A stretch of 64,000 bases of DNA from an uncultured Ferrovum sp. (lineage in GTDB: Bacteria; Pseudomonadota; Gammaproteobacteria; Burkholderiales; Ferrovaceae). The stretch spans positions 1 to 64,000 of the forward strand of contig CAIVUX010000019.1 of the NCBI GenBank assembly GCA_903909215.1. The letters run 5' to 3'. Of the stretch, positions 1-8,552 are shown in pieces. Positions within the stretch are counted from its first letter, which is position 1. Every line of letters starts with the position of its first letter. The position numbers and the translations under genes are program-made. Under the pieces are notes generated by a model that was not told where the DNA came from, ran no database searches, and saw only the letters and a list, made by a program, of their open reading frames with translations.

Positions 1-618
1 AGCGGCCAATACCACTTCACGATCGGGTGCGTCAGCAACGGGGTCAGTATTGGGGTTAGTATTGGGGTCAGACCCCTGGGGGGGTCTGACCCCAATACTA
101 ACCCCAATACTGTTACCAAGGTCGGTGGCTGGGTTCTGTAAACGATCGGAGAGCTCATCGTTTAATACCACATTCAAGCCGACCCCCATTACAGCACCCA
201 CAGTGCCGTCACCCGCATCAGAAATTTCGACCAACACACCAGCCATTTTACGGCCATGACGCAATAAGTCGTTGGGCCACTTAAGCGTGACACCCTCCAC
301 CTGTAGTGCCTCCAGCGCGCGCGTCACACCCAACGAAACCGCTAATGCCAAGCCCGTCAATTGTGCAACGCCACCCTTAAAACGCCACAGCAAAGAAAAA
401 GTAAGAGAACCCTTGGCATCAGACAACCAGGGCCGTCCCTGCCGCCCACGCCCCGCTGTTTGTTGTTGTGCTACCAAACAAAGACCGCTCTTCGCCCCTT
501 GGTCGGCCCGCATTAAAAGATGCTGATTGGTAGAATCAATTCTCTCCACCAACTCCAATTGGATCTTTGCAGCGTCAGCACCTAAGAGAGAAAGAATGCG
601 TGCGTCATTAAGTGGCAT
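1..618 (-). CDS. birA: Biotin--[acetyl-CoA-carboxylase] ligase, C-terminus cut by window edge
   Basis: Biotin protein ligase: makes biotinyl-AMP and attaches biotin to the carboxyl carrier protein of acetyl-CoA carboxylase in the cytoplasm. Read on the minus strand, the frame is open from 618 to base 1 (206 codons). It shows the substrate-binding segment IDSTNQHLL near residue 34, the biotin-binding loop TAGRGRQGRPW, and the catalytic motif LKWPNDLLRHGRKMAGVLVE. The first recognisable motif comes so early that the N-terminal DNA-binding helix-turn-helix of E. coli BirA is missing, so this should be an enzyme without repressor function. The start at 618 (MPLNDARIL) overlaps the end of the HAD gene by 11 bases; an in-frame ATG at 639 is the alternative. 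Residues about 169-192 are encoded by an inserted palindromic repeat (see repeat 45-112). Confidence 0.9.
   Translation of the reverse strand, partial: MPLNDARILSLLGADAAKIQLELVERIDSTNQHLLMRADQGAKSGLCLVAQQQTAGRGRQGRPWLSDAKGSLTFSLLWRFKGGVAQLTGLALAVSLGVTRALEALQVEGVTLKWPNDLLRHGRKMAGVLVEISDAGDGTVGAVMGVGLNVVLNDELSDRLQNPATDLGNSIGVSIGVRPPQGSDPNTNPNTDPVADAPDREVVLAA
45..112. repeat. Palindromic repeat inserted in frame in birA (R1)
   Basis: Perfect inverted repeat with 32-base arms (45-76 and 81-112) and a 4-base centre TGGG. The inner part of each arm is the 13-mer GGGGTC(A/T)GACCCC (64-76, 81-93). Outside it each arm carries two 12-base direct units of the type AGTATTGGGGTY. Read in birA it adds a peptide of the form SIGVSIGVRPPQGSDP followed by NTNPNTDP, with no stop. 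It falls between the conserved strand ending GVGLNVVL and the segment REVVLAA, a variable surface region in the family. Confidence 0.9.
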
Positions 619-1501
619 GTAGGTCGCCGTCAATGCCATGTTCGCCGTGACAGGCGGACACTTCGCGCTGGTAAGCAATACCCGAAATAATAGAATCCAG
701 CAGCAGCGTAACGCGCTTTGATAGTTTGCTTTCCGCGCGGTAATCGGCAGGGGCAATAAAATCAACACGCTTGGCTGCAAGCAAATCAATGCAGGTGTCG
801 CGGTCATGACGGTTGCGTGGGGGATATACCGCCAAGGGGTGCCCGCCATTTTTTTTAGTCAAGGCCATGCTGGGCACGTCGGTCATGCCATCGCCAATAT
901 AGATCATATTGTGAAAGGGGATGGGGCGCTCACCTTCCGGCATATGTTCGTTAATGGATTGCTCTAAAGTTTCCTTACCCTTGTTGACGCGAAATAAATA
1001 TTGCGTTTTGGTCGTGTCGGTAATCAGCAATTTTGGAAAGGTGGCGATGCCCTGAAAATTAAAATGATATTCAGAGGCATAAATTTGCTGAAAGTAGCGG
1101 CGAATGGAGATGCCTTCAAGTATTTCCTTCATGCCAGCCGAGATGATGTAATGTTGAACGCCCACCTGGCCGCCCCCTTTTTTCTTGACGTAGGCATTGA
1201 TGCGAGAAAACCAGCTCTGTACACCAGGAAAATATTCAATATTTTTTCCCATGGCCTGAAAGTCACTGCGGCTGATATTGATTTTGCGGGAATGGGCTTC
1301 TTCCAAAAGTAGGCGCATGTACACCAACATTTTTTCTGAGACTGTGTCGGCGGACTCCTGGTCCACCTGGCCCCAAAAGTCCTTGGGTTTAATGCCTAAT
1401 TTGGGAAGAACGGTATATTCCTGCATGGGCTGTGGCGAAAGAGTGCCATCAAAGTCATACACCATGGCAATGGTGTTTTGGAAGAAGGGTTTTGCAGACA
1501 T
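608..1501 (-). CDS. HAD-superfamily phosphatase
   Basis: Predicted cytoplasmic phosphatase of the haloacid dehalogenase superfamily (297 aa), phosphoserine-phosphatase-like; the substrate is not evident. HAD motif I is DFDGTLSP at residues 16-23 (nucleophile Asp and general acid Asp). Motif II is probably IISAGMKE, and the acidic motif IV is GDGMTDVPS near residue 205, so the Mg-binding set looks complete. The start at 1501 has GGAG about 10 bases upstream. It is transcribed ahead of birA, whose start overlaps its end, suggesting a two-gene unit. A divergent promoter region shared with glnS lies upstream and contains repeat R2. Family assignment is firm; function is open. Confidence 0.8.
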   Translation of the reverse strand: MSAKPFFQNTIAMVYDFDGTLSPQPMQEYTVLPKLGIKPKDFWGQVDQESADTVSEKMLVYMRLLLEEAHSRKINISRSDFQAMGKNIEYFPGVQSWFSRINAYVKKKGGGQVGVQHYIISAGMKEILEGISIRRYFQQIYASEYHFNFQGIATFPKLLITDTTKTQYLFRVNKGKETLEQSINEHMPEGERPIPFHNMIYIGDGMTDVPSMALTKKNGGHPLAVYPPRNRHDRDTCIDLLAAKRVDFIAPADYRAESKLSKRVTLLLDSIISGIAYQREVSACHGEHGIDGDLHAT

Positions 1502-1559
1502 GGCAGGCGCTCCATACAGGTGATTCTATTCTATCGTATTCGCGATCTTGGAGCCGAAC

Positions 1560-1608
1560 TTGGGGTCAGACCCCTGGGGGGGTCTGACCCCCCTAGGGGT
1601 CTGACCCC
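1560..1608. repeat. Triple palindromic 13-mer repeat (R2)
   Basis: Three copies of GGGGTC(A/T)GACCCC at 1562, 1579 and 1596, i.e. an exact 17-base period with spacers TGGG and CCTA. The first copy has centre A, the next two centre T. It lies in the 190-base gap between the divergent HAD gene and glnS; I see no convincing promoter hexamers in the rest of that gap. Confidence 0.9.
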
Positions 1609-1691
1609 TCCCTGTCACAACCCCTGTCACATAAGAGCCGCTTAAGGTAGAGTATGAGGTTACAAACAACCTTGGCACCGTGACCCCCGAA

Positions 1692-3368
1692 ATGTCCAAT
1701 CCAACCCCGATTCCTGCCGCCAACTTTATCCGCAATATTGTCGCTGAAGATTTGGCACAAGCCAAAAACGGCGACCGTGTGGCCACGCGTTTTCCGCCCG
1801 AGCCCAATGGCTACCTGCATATTGGGCATGCCAAATCCATTTGCCTCAACTTCGGCATTGCGCGCGACTTTAATGGCGTGTGCCATATGCGCTTTGACGA
1901 CACCAACCCGGCTAAGGAAGATACGGAATATGTGGATTCCATTCTCGATACAGTGCAATGGTTGGGCTTTGACTGGGGCAATCACCTCTATTACGCCTCT
2001 GATCATTTTGAAAAATGCTACGCCTATGCCGAGCAACTCATAAAAGCAGGTAAAGCGTATGTGGACAGCTTAAGCGCCGAAGACATTCGCAGCCACCGAG
2101 GCACGCTAACGGAACCTGGAAAAAACAGCCCCTTCCGCGAGCGCTCCAGCGCAGAAAGCACTGATCTTTTCCACCGCATGCGCGCCGGCGAGTTTGCCGA
2201 TGGCCAGCATGTATTGCGTCTAAAAATTGATATGGCCTCGCCCAATATGAACTTGCGCGACCCTGCCATTTATCGTATTCGTCACGTTCCACATTGGCGC
2301 ACGGGCAATACTTGGTGTATTTACCCCATGTACGATTATGCCCACGCCATCTCAGATGCCGAAGAACATATTACCCATTCTATTTGCACGCTAGAGTTTG
2401 AGGATCATCGTCCGCTCTATGATTGGGTGGTAGAGAACACAGCGGTACCCTCACGCCCCTATCAGTATGAATTTTCTAGGCTCAACCTGACCTACACGTT
2501 AATGAGCAAGCGTTTGTTGCTCGAGCTTGTTACGCAAGGCACAGTGTCTGGCTGGGATGACCCGCGTATGCCCACGTTGGTGGGATTGCGTCGGCGCGGT
2601 TACACGCCACAAGCCATCCGCCTTTTTTGCGATCGGATTGGTGTTTCGAAAGCCGATAGTTTGATTGATGTGTCGGTGCTGGAAGATTGCTTGCGCACTG
2701 ATCTTAACGAACGCGCCTTGCGGCGCGTGGCGGTATTAGACCCTGTGCGCCTTACCATCGACAATTATCCTGATGGTAAAACGGAAGAATGCGAAGCGCC
2801 CAATCATCCACAGCATCCAGAATGGGGCAAGCGTACCATTCCTTTTGCAAAAGAATTGGTGATTGAACGTGAGGATTTTATGGCAGAACCCACCAAAGGG
2901 TTCTTCCGCTTAACACCCGGTGGCGAGGTGCGACTGCGCTACGCATACATTATAAAATGCACCAGCTTTGAAACGGATGCTGCGGGACAAGTGACCGTCG
3001 TCCACGCTGATTATTTGCCCGATACACGCAGCGGCACACCCGGGGCGGACGCTCACAAGGTGAAGGGCAATATTCATTGGTTGTCGGTGGACCATTCGCA
3101 AACGGCTGAAGTGCGTTTGTATGACCGCCTCTTCACGCACGCTAATCCAGCCAGCGTGGAGAATTATCAAACGGTGCTGAATGCCAATTCTATTGAAGCA
3201 CGTAAGGAATGCCGGGTAGAGTCGGCACTGCTTTCAGCGCAAGTGGGCGAGCCTATTCAGTTTGAGCGTAATGGGTATTTTGCTGTAGATAGCCGCGACT
3301 CCAACGCCGGGCAACCGGTGTTTAATCGCGCGGTGACCTTGCGCGATTCTTCTGCCAAGCCCCGTTAA
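1692..3368 (+). CDS. glnS: Glutaminyl-tRNA synthetase
   Basis: Class I aminoacyl-tRNA synthetase charging tRNA-Gln with glutamine (558 aa, the bacterial length). The ATP-binding HIGH motif is in PPEPNGYLHIGHAKS near residue 36, and the KMSKS-equivalent is TLMSKR near residue 270. The C-terminal anticodon-binding beta barrels are present (segments FFRLTPGGEVRLRYAY and VHADYLPDTRSG). I chose ATG 1692 (MSNPTPIPAANF) over the GTG at 1680, which would add only MTPE. The gene is convergent with folE2, with the two stops directly adjacent. A GlnRS together with the tRNA-Gln(UUG) at 27.8 kb means Gln-tRNA is probably made directly. Confidence 0.97.
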   Translation: MSNPTPIPAANFIRNIVAEDLAQAKNGDRVATRFPPEPNGYLHIGHAKSICLNFGIARDFNGVCHMRFDDTNPAKEDTEYVDSILDTVQWLGFDWGNHLYYASDHFEKCYAYAEQLIKAGKAYVDSLSAEDIRSHRGTLTEPGKNSPFRERSSAESTDLFHRMRAGEFADGQHVLRLKIDMASPNMNLRDPAIYRIRHVPHWRTGNTWCIYPMYDYAHAISDAEEHITHSICTLEFEDHRPLYDWVVENTAVPSRPYQYEFSRLNLTYTLMSKRLLLELVTQGTVSGWDDPRMPTLVGLRRRGYTPQAIRLFCDRIGVSKADSLIDVSVLEDCLRTDLNERALRRVAVLDPVRLTIDNYPDGKTEECEAPNHPQHPEWGKRTIPFAKELVIEREDFMAEPTKGFFRLTPGGEVRLRYAYIIKCTSFETDAAGQVTVVHADYLPDTRSGTPGADAHKVKGNIHWLSVDHSQTAEVRLYDRLFTHANPASVENYQTVLNANSIEARKECRVESALLSAQVGEPIQFERNGYFAVDSRDSNAGQPVFNRAVTLRDSSAKPR

Positions 3369-4187
3369 CTAGGCCATTGGCTCGGTGAGTTTGTTGCGCT
3401 CAATGAGGGCGTAGGCAGAATGGTTGTGAATGGATTCAAAGTTTTCTGACTCCACTATGTAGGCATCAATGCGCGGTTCTAGGTTAAGCTTATGCGCCAC
3501 ATCGCGTACCATATCTTCCACGAATTTGGGATTATCGTAAGCGCGCTCGGTAACCCACTTTTCATCAGGACGTTTCAGCAAGCCAAATAATTCGCAAGAA
3601 GCCGATTCTTCTGCAATGCGAATGATTTCTTCAATCCAGATAAACGCATTGACGCGCGCGGTAATGGTGATGTGAGAGCGCTGATTATGTGCGCCATAAT
3701 CGGAGATACCTTTTGAGCATGGGCATAGGCTGGTTACAGGGACCAACACCTTAACAGTGAACGTTTGTACGCCATCAATAATTTCACCCACAAAAGTGAC
3801 ATCGTAATCAATGAGAGACTTCACCCCGGAGACCGGTGCGGACTTGTTGATGAAATAGGGAAAACTCATTTCAATGTTACCCATGCGCGCTTCTAGGCGT
3901 TCCATCATTTCAGATAGCATGGCACCAAAAGATTCCACAGAAATTTCCCGCTCTTCGCGATTAAGAATTTCTACAAAGCGCGACATGTGCGTGCCTTTAA
4001 AATCTTGCGGCAACTGAACATACATATTAAAAGTAGCGATAGTGCTCTGCGCGCCGCCTGCAGCGCGGTCGGATACCCGTATGGGGTGGCGAATGCCCTT
4101 AATCCCTACGCGATTAATAGCAATTTTGCGCGTATCGGGGGTAGCCTGTACATCCGGAATGGGATTCTGTGGGCCGGGTGCGTTCAT
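3369..4187 (-). CDS. folE2: GTP cyclohydrolase FolE2 (type IB)
   Basis: Converts GTP to 7,8-dihydroneopterin triphosphate, the first step toward folate and queuosine. It is the FolE2 (COG1469) form, unrelated in sequence to FolE (272 aa). Family hallmarks are [17 protein letters not shown] near residue 55, the Cys-containing metal-site segment [20 protein letters not shown], and [18 protein letters not shown] with conserved Glu/Cys. It is the last gene of a minus-strand run xseB-ispA-dxs-folE2, 35 bases after dxs. FolE2 can use metals other than Zn in studied relatives; nothing in this sequence indicates which metal is used here, and no Zur-type operator is visible in the short upstream gap. 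Confidence 0.95.
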   Translation of the reverse strand: MNAPGPQNPIPDVQATPDTRKIAINRVGIKGIRHPIRVSDRAAGGAQSTIATFNMYVQLPQDFKGTHMSRFVEILNREEREISVESFGAMLSEMMERLEARMGNIEMSFPYFINKSAPVSGVKSLIDYDVTFVGEIIDGVQTFTVKVLVPVTSLCPCSKGISDYGAHNQRSHITITARVNAFIWIEEIIRIAEESASCELFGLLKRPDEKWVTERAYDNPKFVEDMVRDVAHKLNLEPRIDAYIVESENFESIHNHSAYALIERNKLTEPMA

Positions 4188-4222
4188 GATAACTCCTGTG
4201 GAATGAATTAAAGTTGTAAGGT

Positions 4223-6112
4223 TTAGGCTTGGCTTACGCTATTGCGAAAGCCTGATGCAAAAATTTTCCGTTCTTCGATGGAGCGGCGAATACCAGCCGC
4301 ATCTAAACCGCATTCGGCTAATAGGCGGGCGGGTTCGCCTTGGTCCACAAAGCGATCGGGCAGGCCCAGCTGCAATAATGGCACGCTCAGCATTTCGCGC
4401 GCTAACAATTCTGCCACCGCACTACCTGCTCCCCCTTGAATGGTATTTTCTTCCACTGTCACCAGTAAATCGTGACTAAGCGCCAATTGAATCACCAATG
4501 CGTCATCCAAGGGCTTCACAAAACGCATGTTCACCACCGTGGCGTTTAGCGCCTCGCCAACCTCTAAAGCGGCGCTAAGTGGTGCACCAAAAGCCAGAAT
4601 TGCAACAGCGCGGCCTTGGCGCCGCACTTCGGCTTTGCCCACAGGCAGTGCGTCAAGCTGTTGGACAATGGAAACCCCAGGTCCGTTCCCGCGTGGATAA
4701 CGAACGGCGCTCGGGCCATTAATCCCAAAAGCGGTGGTCAGCATTTGATGGCATTCGTTTTCATCCGCCGGGGCCATGATGGTCATGTTGGGCAAACAGC
4801 GTAGGTAGGACAAATCAAAACTGCCTGCATGGGTGGCTCCATCGGCGCCCACCAAGCCTGCGCGGTCGATGGCCAGTACTACAGGCAAATTTTGCAACAC
4901 CACATCGTGAATCAGTTGGTCGTAGGCACGCTGTAAGAAGGTGGAATAGATGGCCACCACAGGCTTCAGTCCTTCGCAGGCCAATCCGGCTGCAAATGTA
5001 AGAGCATGTTGTTCGGCAATACCCACGTCAAAGTAGCGATCAGGATAGAGCTCGGAAAACTTAACCATACCCGAGCCTTCGCACATGGCCGGGGTAATAG
5101 CCACCAAACGTTTATCTGCTGCAGCCATAGCGCATAGCCAATCGCCAAATACCTGTGCGTAACTGGGTTTTGCTGGGGCCGCTTTAAGAACAATGCCCAC
5201 CTTAGGGTCGAAGGGCGATACGCCGTGATATAAGATGGGGTCGGCCTCCGCAGGTGCGTAGCCGTGTCCTTTGCGCGTCACCACATGGAGAAATTGCGGA
5301 CCTTTTAAGCGGCGCACGTTGCTTAATGTAGAAACCAGCGTATTGAGGTCATGGCCATCAATAGGTCCGATGTAATTAAAGCCAAATTCTTCAAACAAAG
5401 TGGAGGGTGGATTCACCATGCCCTTCATGTGTTCTTCCCAACGCTTAGCAAATTCTAAAATCGGTGGCGCCACGCCCAATACTTTTTCACTACCACGCCG
5501 CACGCTGTTGTACACCCGACCCGACATGATGCGTGCCAGATGATTTCTCAGCGCTCCCACAGGGTGTGAAATCGACATTTCATTGTCATTTAAAACAACC
5601 AACACATTGGCGCCTGTATTGCTGGCGTTGTTCATGGCTTCGAAAGCCATGCCGCCTGTAAGCGCGCCGTCACCAATAACCGCCACCGCACGCCGCTCGG
5701 GGTCAGTGTGTTTAAAAGTAGTAGCCATGCCCAACGTGGCACTAATAGAAGTGCTGGAATGCGCCGTACCAAAGGCGTCATATTCACTTTCAGAACGACG
5801 CGGAAACCCAGATAACCCGCCTTTCATGCGCAAGCGCGCCATGTCCTCGCGCCGACCAGTTAAAATTTTATGAGCATAGGTTTGGTGCCCCACGTCCCAT
5901 ACCAAACGATCCTCTGGGGTATTGAAGGTGTAGTGCAAGGCAATAGCCAATTCTACCGTGCCTAAATTGCTGGACAGATGGCCGCCGGTGCGAGCCACTG
6001 ATTCAATAATGAATTGGCGCAGTTCTGCCGCCAAGGGCTCTAACTCGTGCCGATCCAGGGCGCGCAATTGGTGCGGCCATTGAATCTGATCCAGCAGAGG
6101 AGTGTGGGACAT
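4223..6112 (-). CDS. dxs: 1-deoxy-D-xylulose-5-phosphate synthase
   Basis: Thiamine-diphosphate enzyme condensing pyruvate with glyceraldehyde-3-phosphate, the entry step of the MEP isoprenoid pathway (629 aa, full length). The TPP/Mg motif is [16 protein letters not shown] near residue 150, continuing to LNDNEMSIS. The pyrimidine domain carries DVGIAEQHA, with the catalytic Glu, and [15 protein letters not shown]. The C-terminal transketolase domain ends normally. It lies 12 bases after ispA, whose enzyme consumes the IPP/DMAPP this pathway makes; with ispE at 27 kb, at least two MEP genes are in the window. Confidence 0.97.
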   Translation of the reverse strand: MSHTPLLDQIQWPHQLRALDRHELEPLAAELRQFIIESVARTGGHLSSNLGTVELAIALHYTFNTPEDRLVWDVGHQTYAHKILTGRREDMARLRMKGGLSGFPRRSESEYDAFGTAHSSTSISATLGMATTFKHTDPERRAVAVIGDGALTGGMAFEAMNNASNTGANVLVVLNDNEMSISHPVGALRNHLARIMSGRVYNSVRRGSEKVLGVAPPILEFAKRWEEHMKGMVNPPSTLFEEFGFNYIGPIDGHDLNTLVSTLSNVRRLKGPQFLHVVTRKGHGYAPAEADPILYHGVSPFDPKVGIVLKAAPAKPSYAQVFGDWLCAMAAADKRLVAITPAMCEGSGMVKFSELYPDRYFDVGIAEQHALTFAAGLACEGLKPVVAIYSTFLQRAYDQLIHDVVLQNLPVVLAIDRAGLVGADGATHAGSFDLSYLRCLPNMTIMAPADENECHQMLTTAFGINGPSAVRYPRGNGPGVSIVQQLDALPVGKAEVRRQGRAVAILAFGAPLSAALEVGEALNATVVNMRFVKPLDDALVIQLALSHDLLVTVEENTIQGGAGSAVAELLAREMLSVPLLQLGLPDRFVDQGEPARLLAECGLDAAGIRRSIEERKIFASGFRNSVSQA

Positions 6113-6124
6113 GTGATGAGGCTC

Positions 6125-7027
6125 TTAACTGCGGCGGTTGATGATGAAATGGGTCAAATCTTCAAGGCGCGCGGCGCGCGGCCCTAATACAGCCAAAGCC
6201 TGACGTGCTGCTGCGTGAAGCTCCTGAGCAAAACCCTTCGCTTTTGACAGCCCCATTATACCCACAGTGGTGGCTTTATTGGCTGCGGCGTCTTTGCCGG
6301 CGGTCTTACCCAAAGTAGCGGTGTCCATTTCAGCGTCTAGGCAATCATCCACCACTTGAAACGCCAACCCCAAGGCTTCGGCAAAATCACATAAAGCCCG
6401 TTGCTGTTCTACCGGCAATGGGTCGCCGCAGGCTGCCCCCATTAGCAGAGAAGCGCGAATCAGGGCGCCGGTTTTCTTGAAATGCATGGATTTAATTTGT
6501 GCCAATGACACCGGCTGTTGGGTGCTTTCAAGATCGAGGGCTTGTCCGCCTGCCATGCCTTGCGCACCGCTGGCGTAAGACAACTGATGCACCAGTTCTA
6601 ATTGCCGCTCAGGTTGATTGGGAAAAAACGAAGGATCCGACAACCACTCAAAGGCCTGTGTCTGCAAAACATCACCCGTTAGAATGGCCACGGCTTCGCC
6701 AAACTGAATATGGCAAGTGGGCTTGCCACGGCGCAGTACGTCGTTATCCATAGCCGGCAAATCATCGTGTACCAGGGAATAGGCGTGAATGAGTTCGACG
6801 CTGCATGCCACTACAGTTAGTGATGAAGCGGGTGCTTGGCTCAGTTCGCCAGCGGCAAAACACAATAAAGGCCGCACGCGCTTTCCGCCTTGCAAAGTGG
6901 CATAGCGCATGGCTTCATGCAAACGCTGAGGAGGCAGCTGTGCTGAGGGTAAATGTTGGTCCAGAAACGACGCTACGCTGTTGCAAATGTCGTGCGACCA
7001 AAGATTGAAATCAGTCGGGTTGGTCAT
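6125..7027 (-). CDS. ispA: Polyprenyl (farnesyl) diphosphate synthase
   Basis: Head-to-tail prenyltransferase that condenses IPP with allylic diphosphates, most likely giving farnesyl diphosphate for quinones and undecaprenyl phosphate. The first Asp-rich motif is HDDLPAMDND, with the two-residue insertion typical of bacterial FPP synthases, and the second is DDCLDAEMD. About 300 aa from ATG 7027 (MTNPTDFNL). An upstream in-frame ATG at 7054 would give 309 aa, but conservation starts after 7027. It overlaps the end of xseB by 17 bases and precedes dxs, the common proteobacterial order. Product chain length is inferred from family, not proven. Confidence 0.93.
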   Translation of the reverse strand: MTNPTDFNLWSHDICNSVASFLDQHLPSAQLPPQRLHEAMRYATLQGGKRVRPLLCFAAGELSQAPASSLTVVACSVELIHAYSLVHDDLPAMDNDVLRRGKPTCHIQFGEAVAILTGDVLQTQAFEWLSDPSFFPNQPERQLELVHQLSYASGAQGMAGGQALDLESTQQPVSLAQIKSMHFKKTGALIRASLLMGAACGDPLPVEQQRALCDFAEALGLAFQVVDDCLDAEMDTATLGKTAGKDAAANKATTVGIMGLSKAKGFAQELHAAARQALAVLGPRAARLEDLTHFIINRRS

Positions 7028-7250
7028 TTCCGGAAAAGTCTTGAAGCTTTTCACCTTCTAGGACTTGGATGCGTTGTTGGGCATCCGCCAATTGCGCTTG
7101 GCAATAGTGCAGCAGTTCGGCGCCACGACCATAAGCCTCGATTGATTTTTCCAGAGGCAATTGCCCGCCTTCTAAGGCGACCAAGAGCACTTCCAGCTCT
7201 TTGAGAGCGGACTCGTAGTTTTCTGGCGTTTTTACGTTTGATTTGACCAT
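7011..7250 (-). CDS. xseB: Exodeoxyribonuclease VII small subunit
   Basis: Small subunit of ExoVII, which binds several-to-one to XseA to form the single-strand nuclease used in repair. At 79 aa with the typical helical pattern (YESALKELEVLLVALEGGQLP, then a coiled C-terminal helix with YGRGAELLHYCQAQL), it matches the family length. First gene of the minus-strand run xseB-ispA-dxs-folE2, an order shared by many proteobacteria. xseA is not in the window. Confidence 0.93.
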   Translation of the reverse strand: MVKSNVKTPENYESALKELEVLLVALEGGQLPLEKSIEAYGRGAELLHYCQAQLADAQQRIQVLEGEKLQDFSGNDQPD

Positions 7251-7327
7251 ACAATGGAAACAGTATCAAAGGCACAGGGTACAGGTCAAATCTTCAGTGA
7301 AAATGCTTATAAATCACTTGCCTCCCA

Positions 7328-7345
7328 TTTAACCCCCGGGTTAAA
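7328..7345. promoter_or_regulatory. Dyad upstream of the Rieske gene
   Basis: Inverted repeat TTTAACCC-CC-GGGTTAAA in the 184-base divergent gap between xseB and the Rieske oxygenase gene. It could be an operator or a small hairpin. No matching partner copy was seen elsewhere in the window, so a regulatory role is only a guess. The rest of the gap is A+T-rich without clear promoter hexamers. Confidence 0.3.
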
Positions 7346-7434
7346 ATTCCGCTCTTGGCCGTGAGTTTTAATAGATTCACGCAGTAAACGTTAATCCCCT
7401 ACATTCTTGTAGTTTTCGGGAGGGTGTGGACACT

Positions 7435-8547
7435 ATGACTCATCTGGGTTCTATCACGCAGCTTGCCACTGCTGAATCACAACTTCCTATTCGCTGGTAT
7501 TTCGATCCAGCCATTGCCGACATTGAGGCTCAAACTCTCTTCGCCCAGGGTCCCCGTTACGTGGGGCATGAGCTTATGGTGCCCAATGCTGGTGACTATT
7601 ACTCATTGCTTTGGCGCGACCATGGCCAAGTGTTGGTCAACAATGGCAGTTCTATCGAGTTGCTTTCTAATGTGTGTCGTCATCGCCAAGCCATTATGTT
7701 GGAAGGGCGCGGCAACACGCAAAATATTGTCTGCCCTCTGCACCGTTGGACTTATGATTTAAAAGGCCAATTGGCTGGTGCACCGCACTTTCCAGGCAAG
7801 CCCTGCTTGAATTTGGACAGCAGTCCCTTGAAGCGTTGGAATGGGTTGCTCTTTGATGGCCCGCGCAACATTGCCACCGACTTACAAAACTGCATGGCCG
7901 CCCGTGATCTTGATTTTTCAGGATACAGGCTCGATTCCGTCAAAACCGCCCACCATCACTTCAATTGGAAAACGTTTATTGAAGTGTATTTGGAGGATTA
8001 TCATGTGGTGCCATTCCACCCCGGGTTATCGGGCTTTGTTAATTGCGATGACCTGCGTTGGGAGTTGGGTGATTGGCACAGCGTGCAAACCGTCGGCGTA
8101 AAAGAACATCTGCGCCGCGCCGGTTCACCCGTCTACGAAAAGTGGCATGAGGTGGTGCGTCGCTATAACCGTGATGTAGATCCGCCTTTTGGCGCAGTGT
8201 GGATGGTGATCTATCCCAACATCATGGTGGAATGGTATCCCCACGTATTGGTGGTGAGTACAGTGTGGCCCGATGGACCTGAAAAATGCACCAATATTAT
8301 CGAGTTTTATTACCCGGAAGAAATTGCACTCTTCGAGCGCGAGTATGTAGAGGCGCAGCAAAAAGCCTATTTCGAAACAGCGTTAGAAGATGACGAAATT
8401 TGCGAACGCATGGCACGCGGACGCCGGGCTTTGATTGAGCGGGGCTTAGATGATGCAGGCCCCTATCAGTCACCCATGGAAGATGGCATGTTGCATTTCC
8501 ATGAGTTTGTGCGTCGCAGTGTTGAGCTGCTGCTGCCCCCGCTGTAA
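7435..8547 (+). CDS. Rieske non-heme iron oxygenase, alpha-subunit type
   Basis: Predicted ring-hydroxylating type oxygenase (370 aa); the substrate is unknown. The N-terminal Rieske domain carries Cys81-x-His83 and Cys100-x2-His103 for a [2Fe-2S] cluster. The catalytic domain carries LEDYHVVPFH, with His190 and His195 as mononuclear-iron ligands. I chose ATG 7435 (MTHLGSITQ) because GGGAGG lies about 9 bases upstream; a GTG at 7426 is possible. No beta subunit, ferredoxin or reductase gene is adjacent, so electrons must come from elsewhere. It is followed 5 bases later by a DMT exporter and then a sulfurtransferase, apparently one transcript. Related genes often sit next to xseB-ispA-dxs in betaproteobacteria, which argues for a housekeeping rather than a catabolic role (inference). 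Confidence 0.88.
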   Translation: MTHLGSITQLATAESQLPIRWYFDPAIADIEAQTLFAQGPRYVGHELMVPNAGDYYSLLWRDHGQVLVNNGSSIELLSNVCRHRQAIMLEGRGNTQNIVCPLHRWTYDLKGQLAGAPHFPGKPCLNLDSSPLKRWNGLLFDGPRNIATDLQNCMAARDLDFSGYRLDSVKTAHHHFNWKTFIEVYLEDYHVVPFHPGLSGFVNCDDLRWELGDWHSVQTVGVKEHLRRAGSPVYEKWHEVVRRYNRDVDPPFGAVWMVIYPNIMVEWYPHVLVVSTVWPDGPEKCTNIIEFYYPEEIALFEREYVEAQQKAYFETALEDDEICERMARGRRALIERGLDDAGPYQSPMEDGMLHFHEFVRRSVELLLPPL

Positions 8548-8552
8548 TAGCA

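Noticed and set aside
50-526. Two plus-strand open frames at 50-259 and 272-526
   Set aside because: They are antisense to the biotin ligase, whose minus-strand translation shows clear family motifs across the same bases.
1502-1691. Small RNA (6S or SRP RNA) in the HAD-glnS gap
   Set aside because: The gap is mostly repeat R2 and shows no conserved RNA motif.
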